Part shown: in pieces, positions 1 through 11,405 of the stretch
How the letters are laid out: each line of letters starts with the position of its first letter
Position numbering within the stretch: position 1 is the stretch's first letter
Source of the DNA: Styela clava
Lineage: Eukaryota > Chordata > Ascidiacea > Stolidobranchia > Styelidae
Length of the DNA: 64,000 bases
Reading direction: 5' to 3'
NCBI RefSeq assembly: GCF_964204865.1
Contig: NC_135260.1
Span: 8,122,001-8,186,000, forward strand
Notes under the pieces: generated by a model
Database searches by the model: none
What the model was told of the DNA's origin: nothing
What the model saw: only the letters and a program-made list of their open reading frames with translations
Made by a program: the position numbers and the translations under genes

Positions 1-165
1 TTTGGAAAAATTCTTGCTCCTGTCAGCAAGCGTTTAAAACAGTTTCAAAATTAAACTGATTCTGCTGGTAAGCATACTGTGTCGAACTAAATAACCACCA
101 ACAACACACTATTTCTCATCGACAAAATGCTGATCCAAATCATTCGTCAAATATTATAATTTGGA

Positions 166-271
166 CCTCCTGAAGTATGCGCACCAAGATGGCGCACAAC
201 CTAAACTCAGGTCGTGATACCAGGTTAGGGTTCAGGTTATGCGACATCTTGGTGCGCATACTTCAGGAGTG
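166..271. mobile_element. Short palindromic MITE, family A
   Basis: The ends are near-perfect inverted repeats: CTCCTGAAGTATGCGCACC at the left and its complement ending CTTCAGGAG at the right, about 25 bp each, around a short middle. The same ends bound a 100-bp copy at 24884-24985, and similar ends bound copies of about 200 bp elsewhere in the window. It carries no coding capacity. It looks like a deletion derivative of the longer form. Confidence 0.7.
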
Positions 272-624
272 CCTATAATTTAATGCATCATTCTAAACTT
301 TCAGAATGTCATTGGTTTATTGTTAAGGTGTTAGTGTACCATTTAGCTACGCCAAAAGTATTTTCTCTAAAATTCAGTTATTTAGATATAACAACCTCAC
401 AGTTGTTTCCGTGACCGCCATGACTAGAACTTCTTCAAGTATCCCGTCAGTGTAGAGTTACTGAATCGTGATACACCACATATTGAACCTATTCAATTTA
501 TCGGCAGTCCGTATATCTGCTTATACAATTGAGTTTCCTCCATTCCTCAATGAGTGCGTGTGACTTTATTTTCGGCAATTATCTTTAAAAAAAGCACAAA
601 TAACACATATATACATACTTTCAA

Positions 625-928
625 TATGACATGGGCAAATTAGGGCCCGCGGGCCAAATCTAGTCCGTTAGATAATTCAATCTGGCCAGCCCGATGCTGC
701 CACAATCAAACTAAAAGTTTGGTGTTTTAGCTAAAAATATCTCAAGGAACTTGTCGAGATTGCGATTAAATTTAGGTTTGAGCAGAAGGCTTATTGTTTT
801 CCACTTTTGCCTTTGTAACACTGCAAATATTGTTTATAAAATATAACGTTTTACGTCCCACTTACATGGCCCGCCAGTCTAGGTGGGCGAAATGTTGGCC
901 CCGGTCCAAATACATTGCCCACACCTTG
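625..928. mobile_element. Decayed hAT-like non-autonomous element
   Basis: The two ends carry imperfect inverted sequences (left TGGGCAAATTAGGGCCCG, right GGCCCCGG..CATTGCCCACACCTTG) of the GGGCAAAC-GGCCCGCGGGCC style typical of hAT non-autonomous elements. No clear target-site duplication is visible, so the exact ends are uncertain. Confidence 0.5.
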
Positions 929-1596
929 ATTTAGATGAATGTTTTATGAAATATAACCTGTGATAGCAAAAATGAAATTAGTATCAATAATTTAATAGTA
1001 CTAGCGACCTAGTATCAATATGCGTTATATAAATATCGTTAGCCATGCCACAACACGTGATAAAAAATATTGAAGAATTATAGGTTTTTGAACCGCGGAT
1101 TCATATCCTTTTGACATGATACGAGAGTCCTCATAGCACTTAGTTTGCCGACAAAATTAGCACTAAAGTATGACAAAATAAAAAATGTTGTCATTGAATT
1201 GAAATAAAACAGCAAATCTTTAGGTGAAATATTAGCCCCCCTGGAAGGGATTGGGAGGAGATTTATTTCATTACGTGCGGGGAAAAAGTGAATATTCTCA
1301 GCAACAAAATCAATACCGCCAACAAATACAACAAAGACTGACAACGGCAACTTAGCAAAACGACCCATAAGTTCACTTTGTGCCCAATTATACCCGCCTA
1401 ACCCTTATTCTGTAAAACCAATTGTTTATTTATTAAGAAATACCATGTGCCACAAAGATTTTGATATTAAATATAAATTGTACTTGCAGCCTGAGAATTG
1501 TTCCCTGCTATTCTGATTTGAAATTTCATTTGTGTTTTTCAGGAAATATTGAAATAAAATCACCGTATTTTACAAATCATAATGCGCACCAGGTTG

Positions 1597-1686
1597 CAAG
1601 GCGCACCGCCAATAAAATGGGGTTTTTCCGTGCATAAGGCGCAAGGCGCACCGCCAATAAAATGTGGTTTTTCCGTGCATAAGACG
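1597..1686. repeat. 45-bp tandem duplication
   Basis: Two adjacent, nearly identical 45-bp units begin CAAGGCGCACCGCCAATAAA. The period is a multiple of three, so the surrounding 67-codon frame (1582-1785, forward) reads as two 15-residue repeats (QGAPPIK.GFSVHK). I see no support for that frame being a gene. Confidence 0.8.
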
Positions 1687-1885
1687 CAACGGTTTTTAAG
1701 GAGTTGGTTGTTGTACAAACAAAAACTCAATATTTTTCATGGGTTTTGTATTCGTAGAAAACGTAAAACGGCGGTTTGTTTGTAAAACAATAGTACCGTA
1801 ACTGGTTTTGAATGTAGGCAGTAAAAATGAAGCAGTATCTAATCCATACATCAGATTTTTGATAAAAATAAAAGCATTTAAAGCG

Positions 1886-2064
1886 TGCCTATTTTGTTCC
1901 CCTATTTTACATCAAGTTGTGTAAAGGAACTGAAACTTATGAGTAGGGGAATATTCACTTGGCTAACACAGACAGTCCCCGAACTCGTAATAGAATTACA
2001 ATATGGAAATTCGGAATAAAATCATGGTCTAACCTTAACCTGGTACACATACGACAGCAGTACC
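1886..2064 (+). mobile_element. MITE family A, left-truncated copy
   Basis: It shares the internal blocks of the long family A copies (an ACATCAAGTTGTGTAAAGG block, then CAGACAGTCC.CGAACTCGTAATAGA, then GGTACACATAC near the right end) but lacks the left inverted terminus. It is non-coding. Confidence 0.6.
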
Positions 2065-2677
2065 AAATGAACTGCAGGTGTTCACAAGCTTTAAATACTT
2101 TTCAGTATTCTATGGAAGGTAGTACCACTTAGAACATCTATTTGATATATCAGTTGAGGTTATGCAAAAGTTTTTTACAATTTCAGATATATTTAGAAAA
2201 TAAAATTTGTCACAAGTTACAAAACCTCAAAACCTGATTCTAATTATTTATATATATATATATATTAATTTAAAATTCGCCGTGAATTTTTGATTGAGGG
2301 CAAGATCTAATAAAGATACTTTTGATTCAAAAGTCGTATGAACTATGTTCAATATAAAGCAGATTCTACAAAATTGTGTTCGTGAAAAATGGGTACAAAA
2401 ACAGGTGAACGCAACATTAATGAAACAGTACGTTAATCGAGGTATACCCTCCATTCATTCATTGCACCTTTAGTGACAAATTTTGACAAATAATCAATTT
2501 TAAATAGAACGAACGGTATAAAAAAATATTCTTTGCAGATGATGATCCTTGCATGAGGGACCTTTTGACCGACAAATCATACTTAGATGTTCATTAAGGA
2601 GCAAATAGTTCTCGACAACAGTATTTGCTACATCTGTTTGTCATTAAATACTGAAGTAAAACAACACAAACTAATTA

Positions 2678-2761
2678 CTATCTCGACAAGGCTGTGAATC
2701 ATTTGTGTCTTTTAAATCACTATCTCGACAAGGCTGTGAATCCTTTGTGTCTTTTAAATCA
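2678..2761. repeat. 42-bp tandem duplication
   Basis: Two head-to-tail units, each starting CTATCTCGACAAGGCTGTG, differ at about one position. This is a recent local slippage or duplication in non-coding DNA. Confidence 0.8.
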
Positions 2762-2979
2762 TTATGTCTAAAATACGAACTGAGTCTATTTATTAAATAA
2801 ACCCAATCACGTTTATTAGAGATGTCACGGTAAATGATATATCTATTACTATGGCAAGCAAGCTTAGAAATAGTAGCGGTACGTGGTTGGCTTTTTGGTA
2901 TATTTTGGTCGAATAATTTTAGACTGTGGGTAGAAAGCTTAATAATTTCAAATCATATGAACAGGTTGATTATTTGGCG

Positions 2980-3185
2980 CTCTAGAAGTGTGTGTGTACC
3001 AATATGGAGGTAACTAATTTTGTCCGCCTACTTTACATCAAATTGTGTAAAGGGAATGAAACATATGGTATATTCACATGGCTAAAACAGACAGTCCGCG
3101 AACTCGTAATAGAACTAAAATAGAGAAAAAATCGAAACGAAATCATGGCCTAACTCCAATGTGGTACACACACTACGGGTGTACC
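2980..3185 (+). mobile_element. MITE family A, full-length copy
   Basis: This copy of about 206 bp begins CTCTAGAAGTGTGTGTG and ends with the complementary ACACACTACGGGTGTACC. The interior matches the copies at 1886, 7841, 17034, 27592 and 30986. There is no reading frame. Confidence 0.65.
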
Positions 3186-3673
3186 TAATATTTTATATAA
3201 TTATATCATAAAATAATAGATTTCTCTTGCTTATAAGGTTGTTTGTTAGTAATTAATTATTGATCAACTACAATTAACTGATCACAAGCAGCGTAACGTC
3301 CATTCCGTGGAAATACTTGATAGATACCGCAAGGTGTAACTGATGGTTATACGTCGTTGACTTCTTATTCGTGAAAACCTTGATATGATAATATAGTATA
3401 GGCTATTTTCATTAAATGTAAATGATATAATTTGAGGTAGTAATTTTAAACAATAGTATCAGCATTATCGAATGTTGGCAATTTTTTTTTATCACAATTA
3501 AAGATAAAAAGTCTCGTTGTAGAATTGTATCGATCCTAACATTGTGCTCAAATCACAGAATTTTGTCACATTTGGGCAACAAATAATATTAGAGAACTAG
3601 CAAACTAACATGACTGATAAGTCAATGCAAATAATACTTTAGACATACAAAAATTTTCAGTGGTTAAATAAAT

Positions 3674-4663
3674 ATGCAAGCAGGTGCAATAAACACAAAT
3701 AAGACATTGTCAATTATTGAATCTTACCACGGACATCAAAACGATGCTTATTCTGATGACGAAACAAATGAAAATAGTGATCTGGAATCAACGTCAGTGA
3801 TCAAAAACACACAAGAAGAAAAAATAAAATCAGAAGTCAGAGAAGGCTCAGTTCAAAAAGCCAAAACCTTGTGGGAACAAAAAGTGAAGAAAAATTCACT
3901 CGAAAACAATATTAATCTAAAAGATAGATCGTCATCCTTAAATAAAAACGAAACGCAAGAGGAAAAACTCAAACGATGGGCAGCGTCGGAAAAAAAATAT
4001 TGGGAAGGACAAAAAGCTACTAAAGAAAAAAAATATCAAGAGAGGAAAGTTATTTCAGAAAGACAGAAAACTATAAGAGATGGCGCTGATCAGGAAGGAA
4101 ATATAACAATAAATAAGAACGAAAATGAACAAGAGAAACTAAAACGATGGGCAGCGTCGGAGAAGAGATATTGGCAAGATCGACAAGCTGCTCAAGAAAA
4201 GCGATATCAGCAAAGAAGAGATATAGAAGAACGTCGGAGAGCAATACGAGATGAAATCAGCGATATCACGTAGGTCAGTGATGGCGATGACCAGAAACAA
4301 AAGATCGATGGAAATATTGGTTTTGAAGACGTAATCAATGTCGGATTCAATATTATAAATGACAGTCACGATACAGTATGTTGCGAATCCCATGATGATT
4401 ATTCAGAAACTGATACGTACGAAGAAATTAGTGTCAACTTCACTGGTGCAATGGATAGTGACAGCAACTTTTCAAACTCAACGGATAAACGTACAATTTC
4501 AAACAAAAATATAAAACACGAATTTGACGATAGTTTCCAAAACTCAGTAGTAGACAGTAGTACCAATACGACCGAAAATTTTTACGAAAGTGACGAAGAC
4601 ACAAACTATTTTTGTTGTAACATTCACACTATATGTTGCGTGGTATGCCGTTCGTCAAACTAA
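3674..4663 (+). CDS. Charged coiled-coil-like protein, interrupted by one in-frame TAG
   Basis: I do not recognise this protein. The frame opens at ATG 3674, just after a good splice acceptor (TTTTCAG at about 3660), so an upstream untranslated exon is likely. It runs 199 codons to TAG at 4271-4273. The same frame then stays open for 129 more codons to a final stop at 4661-4663. Residues 90-138 and 147-194 are two copies of a unit with a 57-residue period (EEKLKRWAASEK.YW...), rich in Lys, Glu, Arg and Gln, and predicted helical or coiled coil. The part after the TAG is acidic and Ser/Asn-rich, and ends in a Cys-rich tail (FCCNIHTICCVVC) that could be lipid-modified. No splice pair I tried removes the TAG and keeps frame. 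It could be readthrough, a recent nonsense allele, a sequencing error or a young pseudogene. Similar charged repeat proteins are common and say little about function. Confidence 0.5.
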
Positions 4664-5624
4664 TTCTCTGGCTATATGCCGTCGATGTAATATACAGTGC
4701 GCAACTTCCACAGTTGTAGTGCCGGTGGCTAAATAACGGTATTCCATATGAACCCCTTTTTGAGAGTCGCCAAACCATCTCAACAAAACATTTTCAGAAA
4801 TATGCACTTAATACTTTAGAACTCTGATGTCGCACGGGCTTCTCAAAGATTGATGAATACGAGATAATACAATAGATGAATACAATAGAGCCGCCTTAAA
4901 TTCCCAACATGACATGTATTTCATCACTTCTGTTTAAAAGTATCCATCCCACCACCTACTTTTAGTTTTAAATTTATTCATATCATGCCAATATCCAATG
5001 TATTTCTTACAATTTTTAGCTACTTTATATAATTTGAATTGAATTGATGAATTGTTTGTGCCATTTAATGTTGCTTCGATATTTCTAATAAAATTACTAT
5101 TACTAAACAATGAGAAAAACAACTTCCCCACATAGCTTGCGTCGCTCTGCATGGTTACTGTTCATTTACAGGGTCGTCGTAGCTCACTGAAAGGCGGAGT
5201 CAAACATCAAAACGCATGTCTGGTTCCGTATGGGTGTGAGAGCTGAGTTATCACTGTGCCCCATGTCCCACGGTGGCCCGCTTTCCCCTACTGTCAGTTG
5301 TTAATGCATGGATCAAAGACATTTTATTTTGGGGCTCAAAGAACCGGACACGACTTCAGTTACACTCTGAAACTCGGAGACATAGTGGGAAATACAGGCT
5401 TGTCCATGGAAAACGTCCCATGGGATGGGATGGGACAGCATACATTTGTATTTCCCATGGGACACGTGGGACACGAAAACCGTATGATTTTTGGTGAAAT
5501 GATGGTAAAACATTTCGTTATGGATTTCGTGACCATATATTTGAGCATAGTCCTCTTGTAAGTTATAAAGAGCAAAACATATTCAGCATTAAAAATATAC
5601 TTCGTGAAAGGGCTGATGGACACA
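4664..5624. other. Intergenic stretch with a palindromic G/C-rich segment
   Basis: No gene is seen. At about 5255-5485 the sequence contains repeated CCCATGGGA and GGGACA/TGTCCC words in both orientations, like a small inverted-repeat element. The open frames there on both strands are by-products of that palindromic content. Confidence 0.4.
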
Positions 5625-6113
5625 TGTATAATAGTTATGAATATGAAATTAAGAAATGTAATATAGTGACCTTTGACCCGTGTCCGTTCATGTCTGAAGG
5701 TGACTTCTAAATTCTGTGCTTATCACGTGTACTGTGTTACATTAGCTGTTATGAGTTGGTACTCTGTGCATTAACGGTTTTAAGTTTATCTATCTGGAAT
5801 GTGTTCTGTTTCAAATGTGAATAAAGTCTACAAATGCAATATAATTGTGCGTGTATACACGCCACTATACATTGGCGACAAGGATGAAGCAACGGCAACA
5901 GTTAACGTTAACCTAAGTGGTAAAGGAAGCTGAGTGCAACCTCGAATACGGGAAAAATCTACGGAACTTAGTGTGAAGTAGTGGTCAACGGAAGTCAAGA
6001 GTCAACTAAGTGTTGTACAGTTTCAAATGCTAAGAAACATTCCATAATTCTATACTGCATTCCTAAGTGGTCTAAACTGTTTTATGTTTATCTATCTGGA
6101 ATGTGTTTTGTAA
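5625..6113 (+). mobile_element. LTR retrotransposon remnant (LTR, primer-binding site, partial second LTR)
   Basis: A 247-bp candidate LTR (5625-5871) starts TGTATAATAG and ends CACTATACA, so the termini are inverted TGTATA/TATACA. It has an AATAAA signal near 5819. Immediately after it lies TTGGCGACAAGGATGAAGC, which resembles the primer-binding region found after many Gypsy-type LTRs. About 180 bp later (6056-6113) a piece of the LTR recurs (TTTATCTATCTGGAATGTGTT), then stops abruptly where lectin pseudogene sequence begins. All coding sequence is gone. Confidence 0.5.
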
Positions 6114-6115
6114 CG

Positions 6116-7310
6116 TAAGTTTTGTCCTCTCCCTTGAATGGTGCGCTATTTATATCCCCATGATTTGAACACATCAGGATCGGGGTAGTTGATTTGTTCA
6201 CTCTAAAAAAAATTGTGAAAAAATTGTAGCGTTGTATGATACAAATTTAAATGCATTTGAAAGGTTAATCAATATTTCTTGCTGAACGTACAGTCAAGAA
6301 ACATTATTGTTCCATGAAAAAAGTATCCAGATCGTACAAACGGATTTCTTTTGGTTTAAGTGATGTTGCGCTATACTAAGTAAAATAAAAATATGAAATG
6401 AAAACAAATCTCACCCTTGGATTAACCCTGATTCCAAGACATGCATCCACATATTCGGCCCGTACTTTTGGAATTCTTTTGTTCAGACTGGCACGAACAT
6501 CACCGTAAACAGATCGATTAGGTATGATAGCTACAGTTTTTTTTTTTTACATATTTCCTTCGTGGCTGAGTATGTTAGGGTGTGAGAATAGGTAGCATAT
6601 GTCCAGTAGCATGCATCATTGCGACGTACTTCACGAAGTTCTGGCAAAAATATTCATGTTTTCTAAGTTTGTCGTGAAATAAACATATGTTTTAAAAACT
6701 ACACCATTAAACAAAAGCATTGTTGCTCAACGCAGTTATATATAAAATAACAATCTAATTGAAGTTAATACTCGAATTCGAATATAGCTTTCTGATTTAC
6801 TAGCTTCTACTAGAGTGGAAGTTGAATGGTATCGTCTCGCTTATATAATATACTATATCCTGATTCAATTAAATAAATGTCATAATGCCGATGAAGTAAT
6901 TTTCCCAGTGGCCGCAAACGACTAAAATAACACTCTGCAGAAAAACTCCATTGGTATTTGGCGAGAATATTTTGTTATCCATGCTGGTATAGAAGTCGAT
7001 ATTGTTGGTTGATGAAGAGACTTTTTCATTTATGAAATTGGAATAAAACAAACTCGATCGTTCACTAGAATTTTTGTATAAAAGATATATATCATCGTTG
7101 ATTACCAATATTTATTGTGAGAATGAATTGTGAAAACTCTAATGCAATAAAAGTTGCCGTCATAAAATTTATCTGTTCGAGCTGGACAATCTTTTGTTTT
7201 GTTGAAAAGAATAATTTCTTTCACTTCCTCTTCCATTGCTGTTGTCGCATTTTTAAACTGCTGTTTTAATATCTTTCCTCGATCCTTAAAACGATGTCAC
7301 ATTTCAATGC
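6116..7310 (-). pseudogene. Broken copy of the four-exon CTLD-like gene
   Basis: Read on the reverse strand, this matches exons 2, 3 and part of 4 of the intact gene at 19155-20980. The exon 2 copy (about 7150-7310) keeps its splice acceptor (TCTTCAG) but has CGA changed to TGA in the MRHRF motif. The exon 3 copy (about 6416-6650) has a 4-base loss in a run of 12 A, which shifts the frame after the second cysteine. The exon 4 copy has TAG after WGYK and is cut off at about 6120, where the LTR remnant begins. No exon 1 was found upstream. The intron segment at 6869-7108 is also shared with the intact gene (19886-20209). With at least three separate lesions it cannot encode the full protein. 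Confidence 0.8.
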
Positions 7311-7840
7311 GCCATTCCTTCATAACTGAAGAGAAAAATATCATTATGTATCACATATAATAACGATTCAAACTATTCTGCACCCAAACCTGCACCTTGA
7401 CTGATTTTTGACTCCCCATATGTAACATGTGACAAAAACATATAGTTGTACCTTACATTAAAGTGTATTTACTATTTGTTTTACTTAGTTTAGTAATGAC
7501 ACTCAAATTCAGAATTTTTTTCATTCGATGACAATACAAGAAAATACATAAAATACATTTAATAAGATTTATACACGTACATGAAATAATTGCCAGTGAA
7601 ATCAAGAAAAAAATTAATAAAATACCTTGATTACCTTGATGTTATGTCTGCTAACAAATTTTTCAATTTTAAGGTTGTTTACAATAACTCGAACTTCGTC
7701 ATGCAATGCATGCTTAAAACAGCGTATGGCTTTCCAGATGAACGCATGTTTCATTCGAGTCATGCACGTACAGCAAGCTTTATGTTATCTGTGAAAATAA
7801 TCTAAAACAATATTGTGTTTATTGTAAGATTGTTGATAGC

Positions 7841-8066
7841 CTCGTAGTATGTGAATCAAGATGACGGACACCGGAACGTACTATGTGTACCAAGTTAGGG
7901 TTAGAACATAATGTCTGGTACAAATACTACGGGCAAACACAAAACTGTAGTCCTCAAACTCGTAATAGAAATAAACAAGAAAAATTGGAATAAAATTATG
8001 GCCCAACCCTAACCTGGTGCTATGTTCCGCTGTCCGCCACCTTGGTTCACATACTATGGGAGCACC
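7841..8066 (+). mobile_element. MITE family A, full-length copy
   Basis: It begins CTCGTAGTATGTG and ends CACATACTATGGGAG, so the ends form an inverted repeat. The interior includes the shared CAAACTCGTAATAGA and AATAAAATTATGGCC blocks. It is non-coding. Confidence 0.65.
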
Positions 8067-8417
8067 AAATTGTTATCTATAGATTTAAATAATTGTTGGG
8101 TCTATATAACGACTTTTTCTCTATTATTTCAGATAATTTCCATCTTTTCAACTATTCTAGTAATGCAGCTGATGGTAAGTACCCTTTAAAGCGTACGTAG
8201 GAATATTAAACAAGACGTAACTTCAATCTAATAAATTAACCATGACTACAATCCCGCGTCTTTATACCTTGCAAAAGCTTGCTATAATTACTAGTCTAAC
8301 AAATTAACTATAAGCATTGAATGAAGACTTGACCTGATGTAATTCAAACCCCAATGTTAAAAAATCTTATTTCTTCTTGACATTATACACGCACGCATTG
8401 AAAGATTGAAGTCTCTT

Positions 8418-8585
8418 CTGCAGCTCGGTGAATGAATTTTCCCAAAATAATGTCACGGAGCAATCGTTATAGTTTACACGATTTTACATGATTCAACGAT
8501 ATTGGTGGCATTTATTACAATCAGATATTCACAAACATTTACAGAAAAAGCTTAATCTTCAGTGCCAGCGGAAATACCCTATGTT
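8418..8585 (+). repeat. Dispersed repeat B, copy 1
   Basis: About 170 bp containing GTCACGGAGCAAT, GGTGGCATTTATTACAATC and ACAAACATTTACAGAAAAA. It is clearly related to 18606-18755 and more weakly to 17570-17700, all in the same orientation. Its nature is unknown; no terminal repeats are visible. Confidence 0.55.
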
Positions 8586-9495
8586 GCAATTTTGCAGTGT
8601 ACAGTGCTTTTGTGCTATTAGGACTAATTGTGGAGCGTTCACACACAATAACAAAATAAATATTTATCATTACCTCGCTACAGAAGATAGACATATGTCA
8701 GAATTGCATTGAAAAAATATGGCTACAATAATAAAAAATTGGACAATTCAACCTCGACCAATGGCGGAAAGTAAAAACCAAGAAGGCGGCGATTCGAAAA
8801 CTTTTCTCTGAACCAGTTCGAATAATTTATGATTCAAATATTGAATTCGAATTTATTTATTCGAATATTCGATTTAAATTGCCCAACCCTACTCGTTTTC
8901 AAAAAGATGTTGTTTTGTTATAAAAGTTGTGCCGATGGAAAGGGCGAAACGGTGAAGGTAAAATAGCAACATTGGTGATCCAGAATTTGAGATACTGTAT
9001 CGAAAACATTAGTGGCTCAAGTCATAAAATCATAGATTTCAACCTGCTGTCAGTTCAACCTACCCAGTATAAAAGCATTTGCCCAGTGTGTTACAGAAAC
9101 AGTGATACGATATGTAAAAGCGGTAAAGCGCTATGTTAAAGTCGTCGACGGGTGATGATATTTTTACTCCGCCATGAAATATTATCTGTCTGTGAAATTT
9201 TAACGTGCCCTGATTTCTCATTCATTTATGTTCAGTTATTATATTCAACTTTTCGGAAAAATGAGCTACGTTTTATTAGTAGATGATACATAAAATACCG
9301 TTCAAGCAAATATTCAGGTTCAAAACCCCGAGGTTTGTAATGACAACTTCAGATACTTGGAAGTCAAAAGCGTCTAAAAATAAGGTCATACGGAGGTACA
9401 TCCAAGCGCGTGACGTCTCTCATTGACTGGTCCTATAAAACATTTTATCTGCGCAATACTACACATAAATAAGCTATTCTATAAATAGTCTGAAT

Positions 9496-10473
9496 CAGGG
9501 GTCTCAAACTCAATTTACTTGAGGGCCGCTGGGGCAGAGTCTGGATGAGTTCGGGCCGCATCGAGTTTTCCACAATAAAAGCTTAGCAACTCGTTTAAAT
9601 TGTATTCTTTGTGCACTGCAACTTCAACTGTGCAGATAAAACATGTCGGGATGCTCCTATGCTTAACAAAGAAATGTTGCATTTCCCAGTTTTTTGAAAT
9701 TGTCTGTGCTCATTACCAACCTTTCTGTTTACTGAAACTTCACTTCCAACGACACGTTTAGGGATGTGCGAAATTATAAAATTCCATCTTGTAATAACTG
9801 TTGCGCTGATGTTTCAATCAAGCATTTAGTCGATGGACAGTGATGTTTGGCCACATGGGAAACATGGTTACAATTTATCAAGATAAATCTAAACGTTAGT
9901 GATTGTGGCGTCAAAATCATAGAACACTGTTTTTAAATTATTTTATGCGGTCCCTCGATCGAATATCAGGTCTACAGATATGGTACTGGTAGGTTACTGC
10001 GCCGCATATTTCTTTCAGGGGATAGATGATAAAATATTTTGTTTTGCCCTACGTGAGAGTTTCCTTTTTTCAGTCACGAAACACTTACACTTTTTATATC
10101 TCCTCGTGGAACACCAAAAAATGAAAGGGTCAAATTGATAAAGAAAAACGGTGCAATGTAGCGGTTACTTTAGGCCGACGGGGACGCGATTTTAAATGCG
10201 CAGTTGGGCAACAACTTCATGATTCTCAGATCGCAATGACGACTAATTTAGATGTATTTTTGATTCCTATTCCACGCAACACTCGGGAGATGCTCGCGGA
10301 ACATTAGTGTTCCGAGGAACACAGTTTGGGAAACGCTGTTATATTAAAAGCATTATTCATGCTAACTGACTTGCGGGCCGCACTCACATTAAACTTTAAT
10401 TCCAAGGCGGGGGCCACAAACTATCATCCCGCGGGCCGCAATTGGCCCGCGGGCCGCGAGTTTGAGACCCCTG
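9496..10473. mobile_element. Complete 978-bp non-autonomous hAT element with 8-bp target duplication
   Basis: The terminal inverted repeats CAGGGGTCTCAAACTC (9496) and GAGTTTGAGACCCCTG (ending 10473) are perfect over 16 bp. They are flanked by identical 8-bp target duplications GTCTGAAT (9488-9495 and 10474-10481), the hAT signature. The subterminal regions are rich in GGGCCGC. No transposase frame survives, so it would need an enzyme supplied from elsewhere. The intact ends and target duplications suggest fairly recent movement. Confidence 0.92.
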
Positions 10474-10639
10474 GTCTGAATTTTGAAATTTTGATATCTG
10501 CTTTAAATTATAGTTATTTTTACATATTTAATCGGCTTCGAAATAGAAATACATATAACACAACAAATTCACAAATCCTTCGCCGAACCCATGGTACAGC
10601 CCCACCGAACCCAGGTTCAGAAACACTGATGTAAGCCGT

Positions 10640-11405
10640 TTTCTAGTCAAAATCACATCATATTCATGAACCGATTTTACACTCCAGCTACTTTTTGTGT
10701 AACGAAGATACCAGACTATGTGGCACAACAATGACTAACAGAAGACATTTTTCAAAAATTAATATAAAAGAGAAGAATGAAATTGAAAAAGGAGAATCAG
10801 ACGTTTTATACAATAGCAGTGTCGGTGCAATTGCACGGCAAGACAAAAAAACAATATATTTTATTACAACGGCATTTTAAATTTGCCGAACACGCAGATC
10901 CGAAGATATGAGCCAGCGCAACGGAAGACGGTTAAAATTACATGTCCAGTAGCAGTTAAAGCTCACAATTCGTTCATGGGAGGAACGAACAAAAATGGTC
11001 AAATGACATGTCTCCAAAAGTGCAGAAGGCACTACAAATGGACGAGGCGACTGGTTATGAAGGTTTTCGTGTGGGCGACCTACAACTCATACGTGCTAAT
11101 GAATTTTGTTGAGCCTCACAACATGAGAGTCTATTCACTTTCCACAATTTTCTCGAGCAATTATTTGAAGAGCTCGCTGGAGAAAGCAAAATGTTGACGC
11201 CAAAAAATGCAAGATTGTTCAACATCAGGAAGTATTGACTAGTATAAAAGTACTTCAACTAAATGTACGCCATGACGTGTATAAACCATGAAATGCCATC
11301 TCTAAGAACAGATGCGTGCGTCGTGTGCCGCAAAATTTACAAAATTGCGAAAAAAGTCAAGCCTGCCGCTAAAGACAAAGAGTCGCCCAAACAATGCAAG
11401 ACGAT
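10640..11405 (+). pseudogene. piggyBac-type transposase remnant
   Basis: Pieces in different frames match the C-terminal half of piggyBac (DDE_Tnp_1_7) transposases. At about 10695-10880 there is a GTTMTNRRHF segment followed by ESDVLYNSSVGAIARQDKK. At 10883-11197 comes the family's CP-V...N-MGG...MTC...RRHYKW region followed by the NSYVL block. At about 11285-11400 a Cys-containing tail (CVVCRKIYKI) matches the position of the C-terminal zinc-finger region. Stops and frame changes between the pieces, the lack of the N-terminal half, and no visible TTAA-flanked ends mark it as dead. The MGG motif is followed by TN instead of the usual VD. Confidence 0.7.

Larger units (their letters stand above)
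1..3673. other. Intergenic stretch, repeats only
   Basis: I see no gene here. It holds short and long copies of a dispersed inverted-repeat element (166-271, 1886-2064, 2980-3185), a decayed hAT-like element near 625-928, and two short tandem duplications (1597-1686 and 2678-2761), each listed separately. The open frame at 1078-1368 on the reverse strand shows no family motif, and part of its sequence (near 1225) resembles repeat sequence near 51320. Confidence 0.6.
7311..9487. other. Intergenic stretch, repeats only
   Basis: No gene is seen. It contains a full-length family A MITE (7841-8066) and one copy of a dispersed sequence (8418-8585) that recurs at 17570-17700 and 18606-18755. Confidence 0.5.

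Noticed and set aside
1078-1368. 96-codon reverse frame with a hydrophobic start resembling a signal peptide
   Set aside because: No family motif; part of its DNA (AATCTTTAGGTGAAATATTAG) resembles repeat sequence near 51320, and no splice context supports it.
3674-4663. An intron removing the TAG, donor at 4269 (GTAGGT) and acceptor near 4406
   Set aside because: The join puts the downstream frame out of phase and hits a stop at once.
5256-5623. Overlapping open frames on both strands
   Set aside because: Caused by palindromic CCCATGGGA-type repeat content; the encoded sequences show no family motif.
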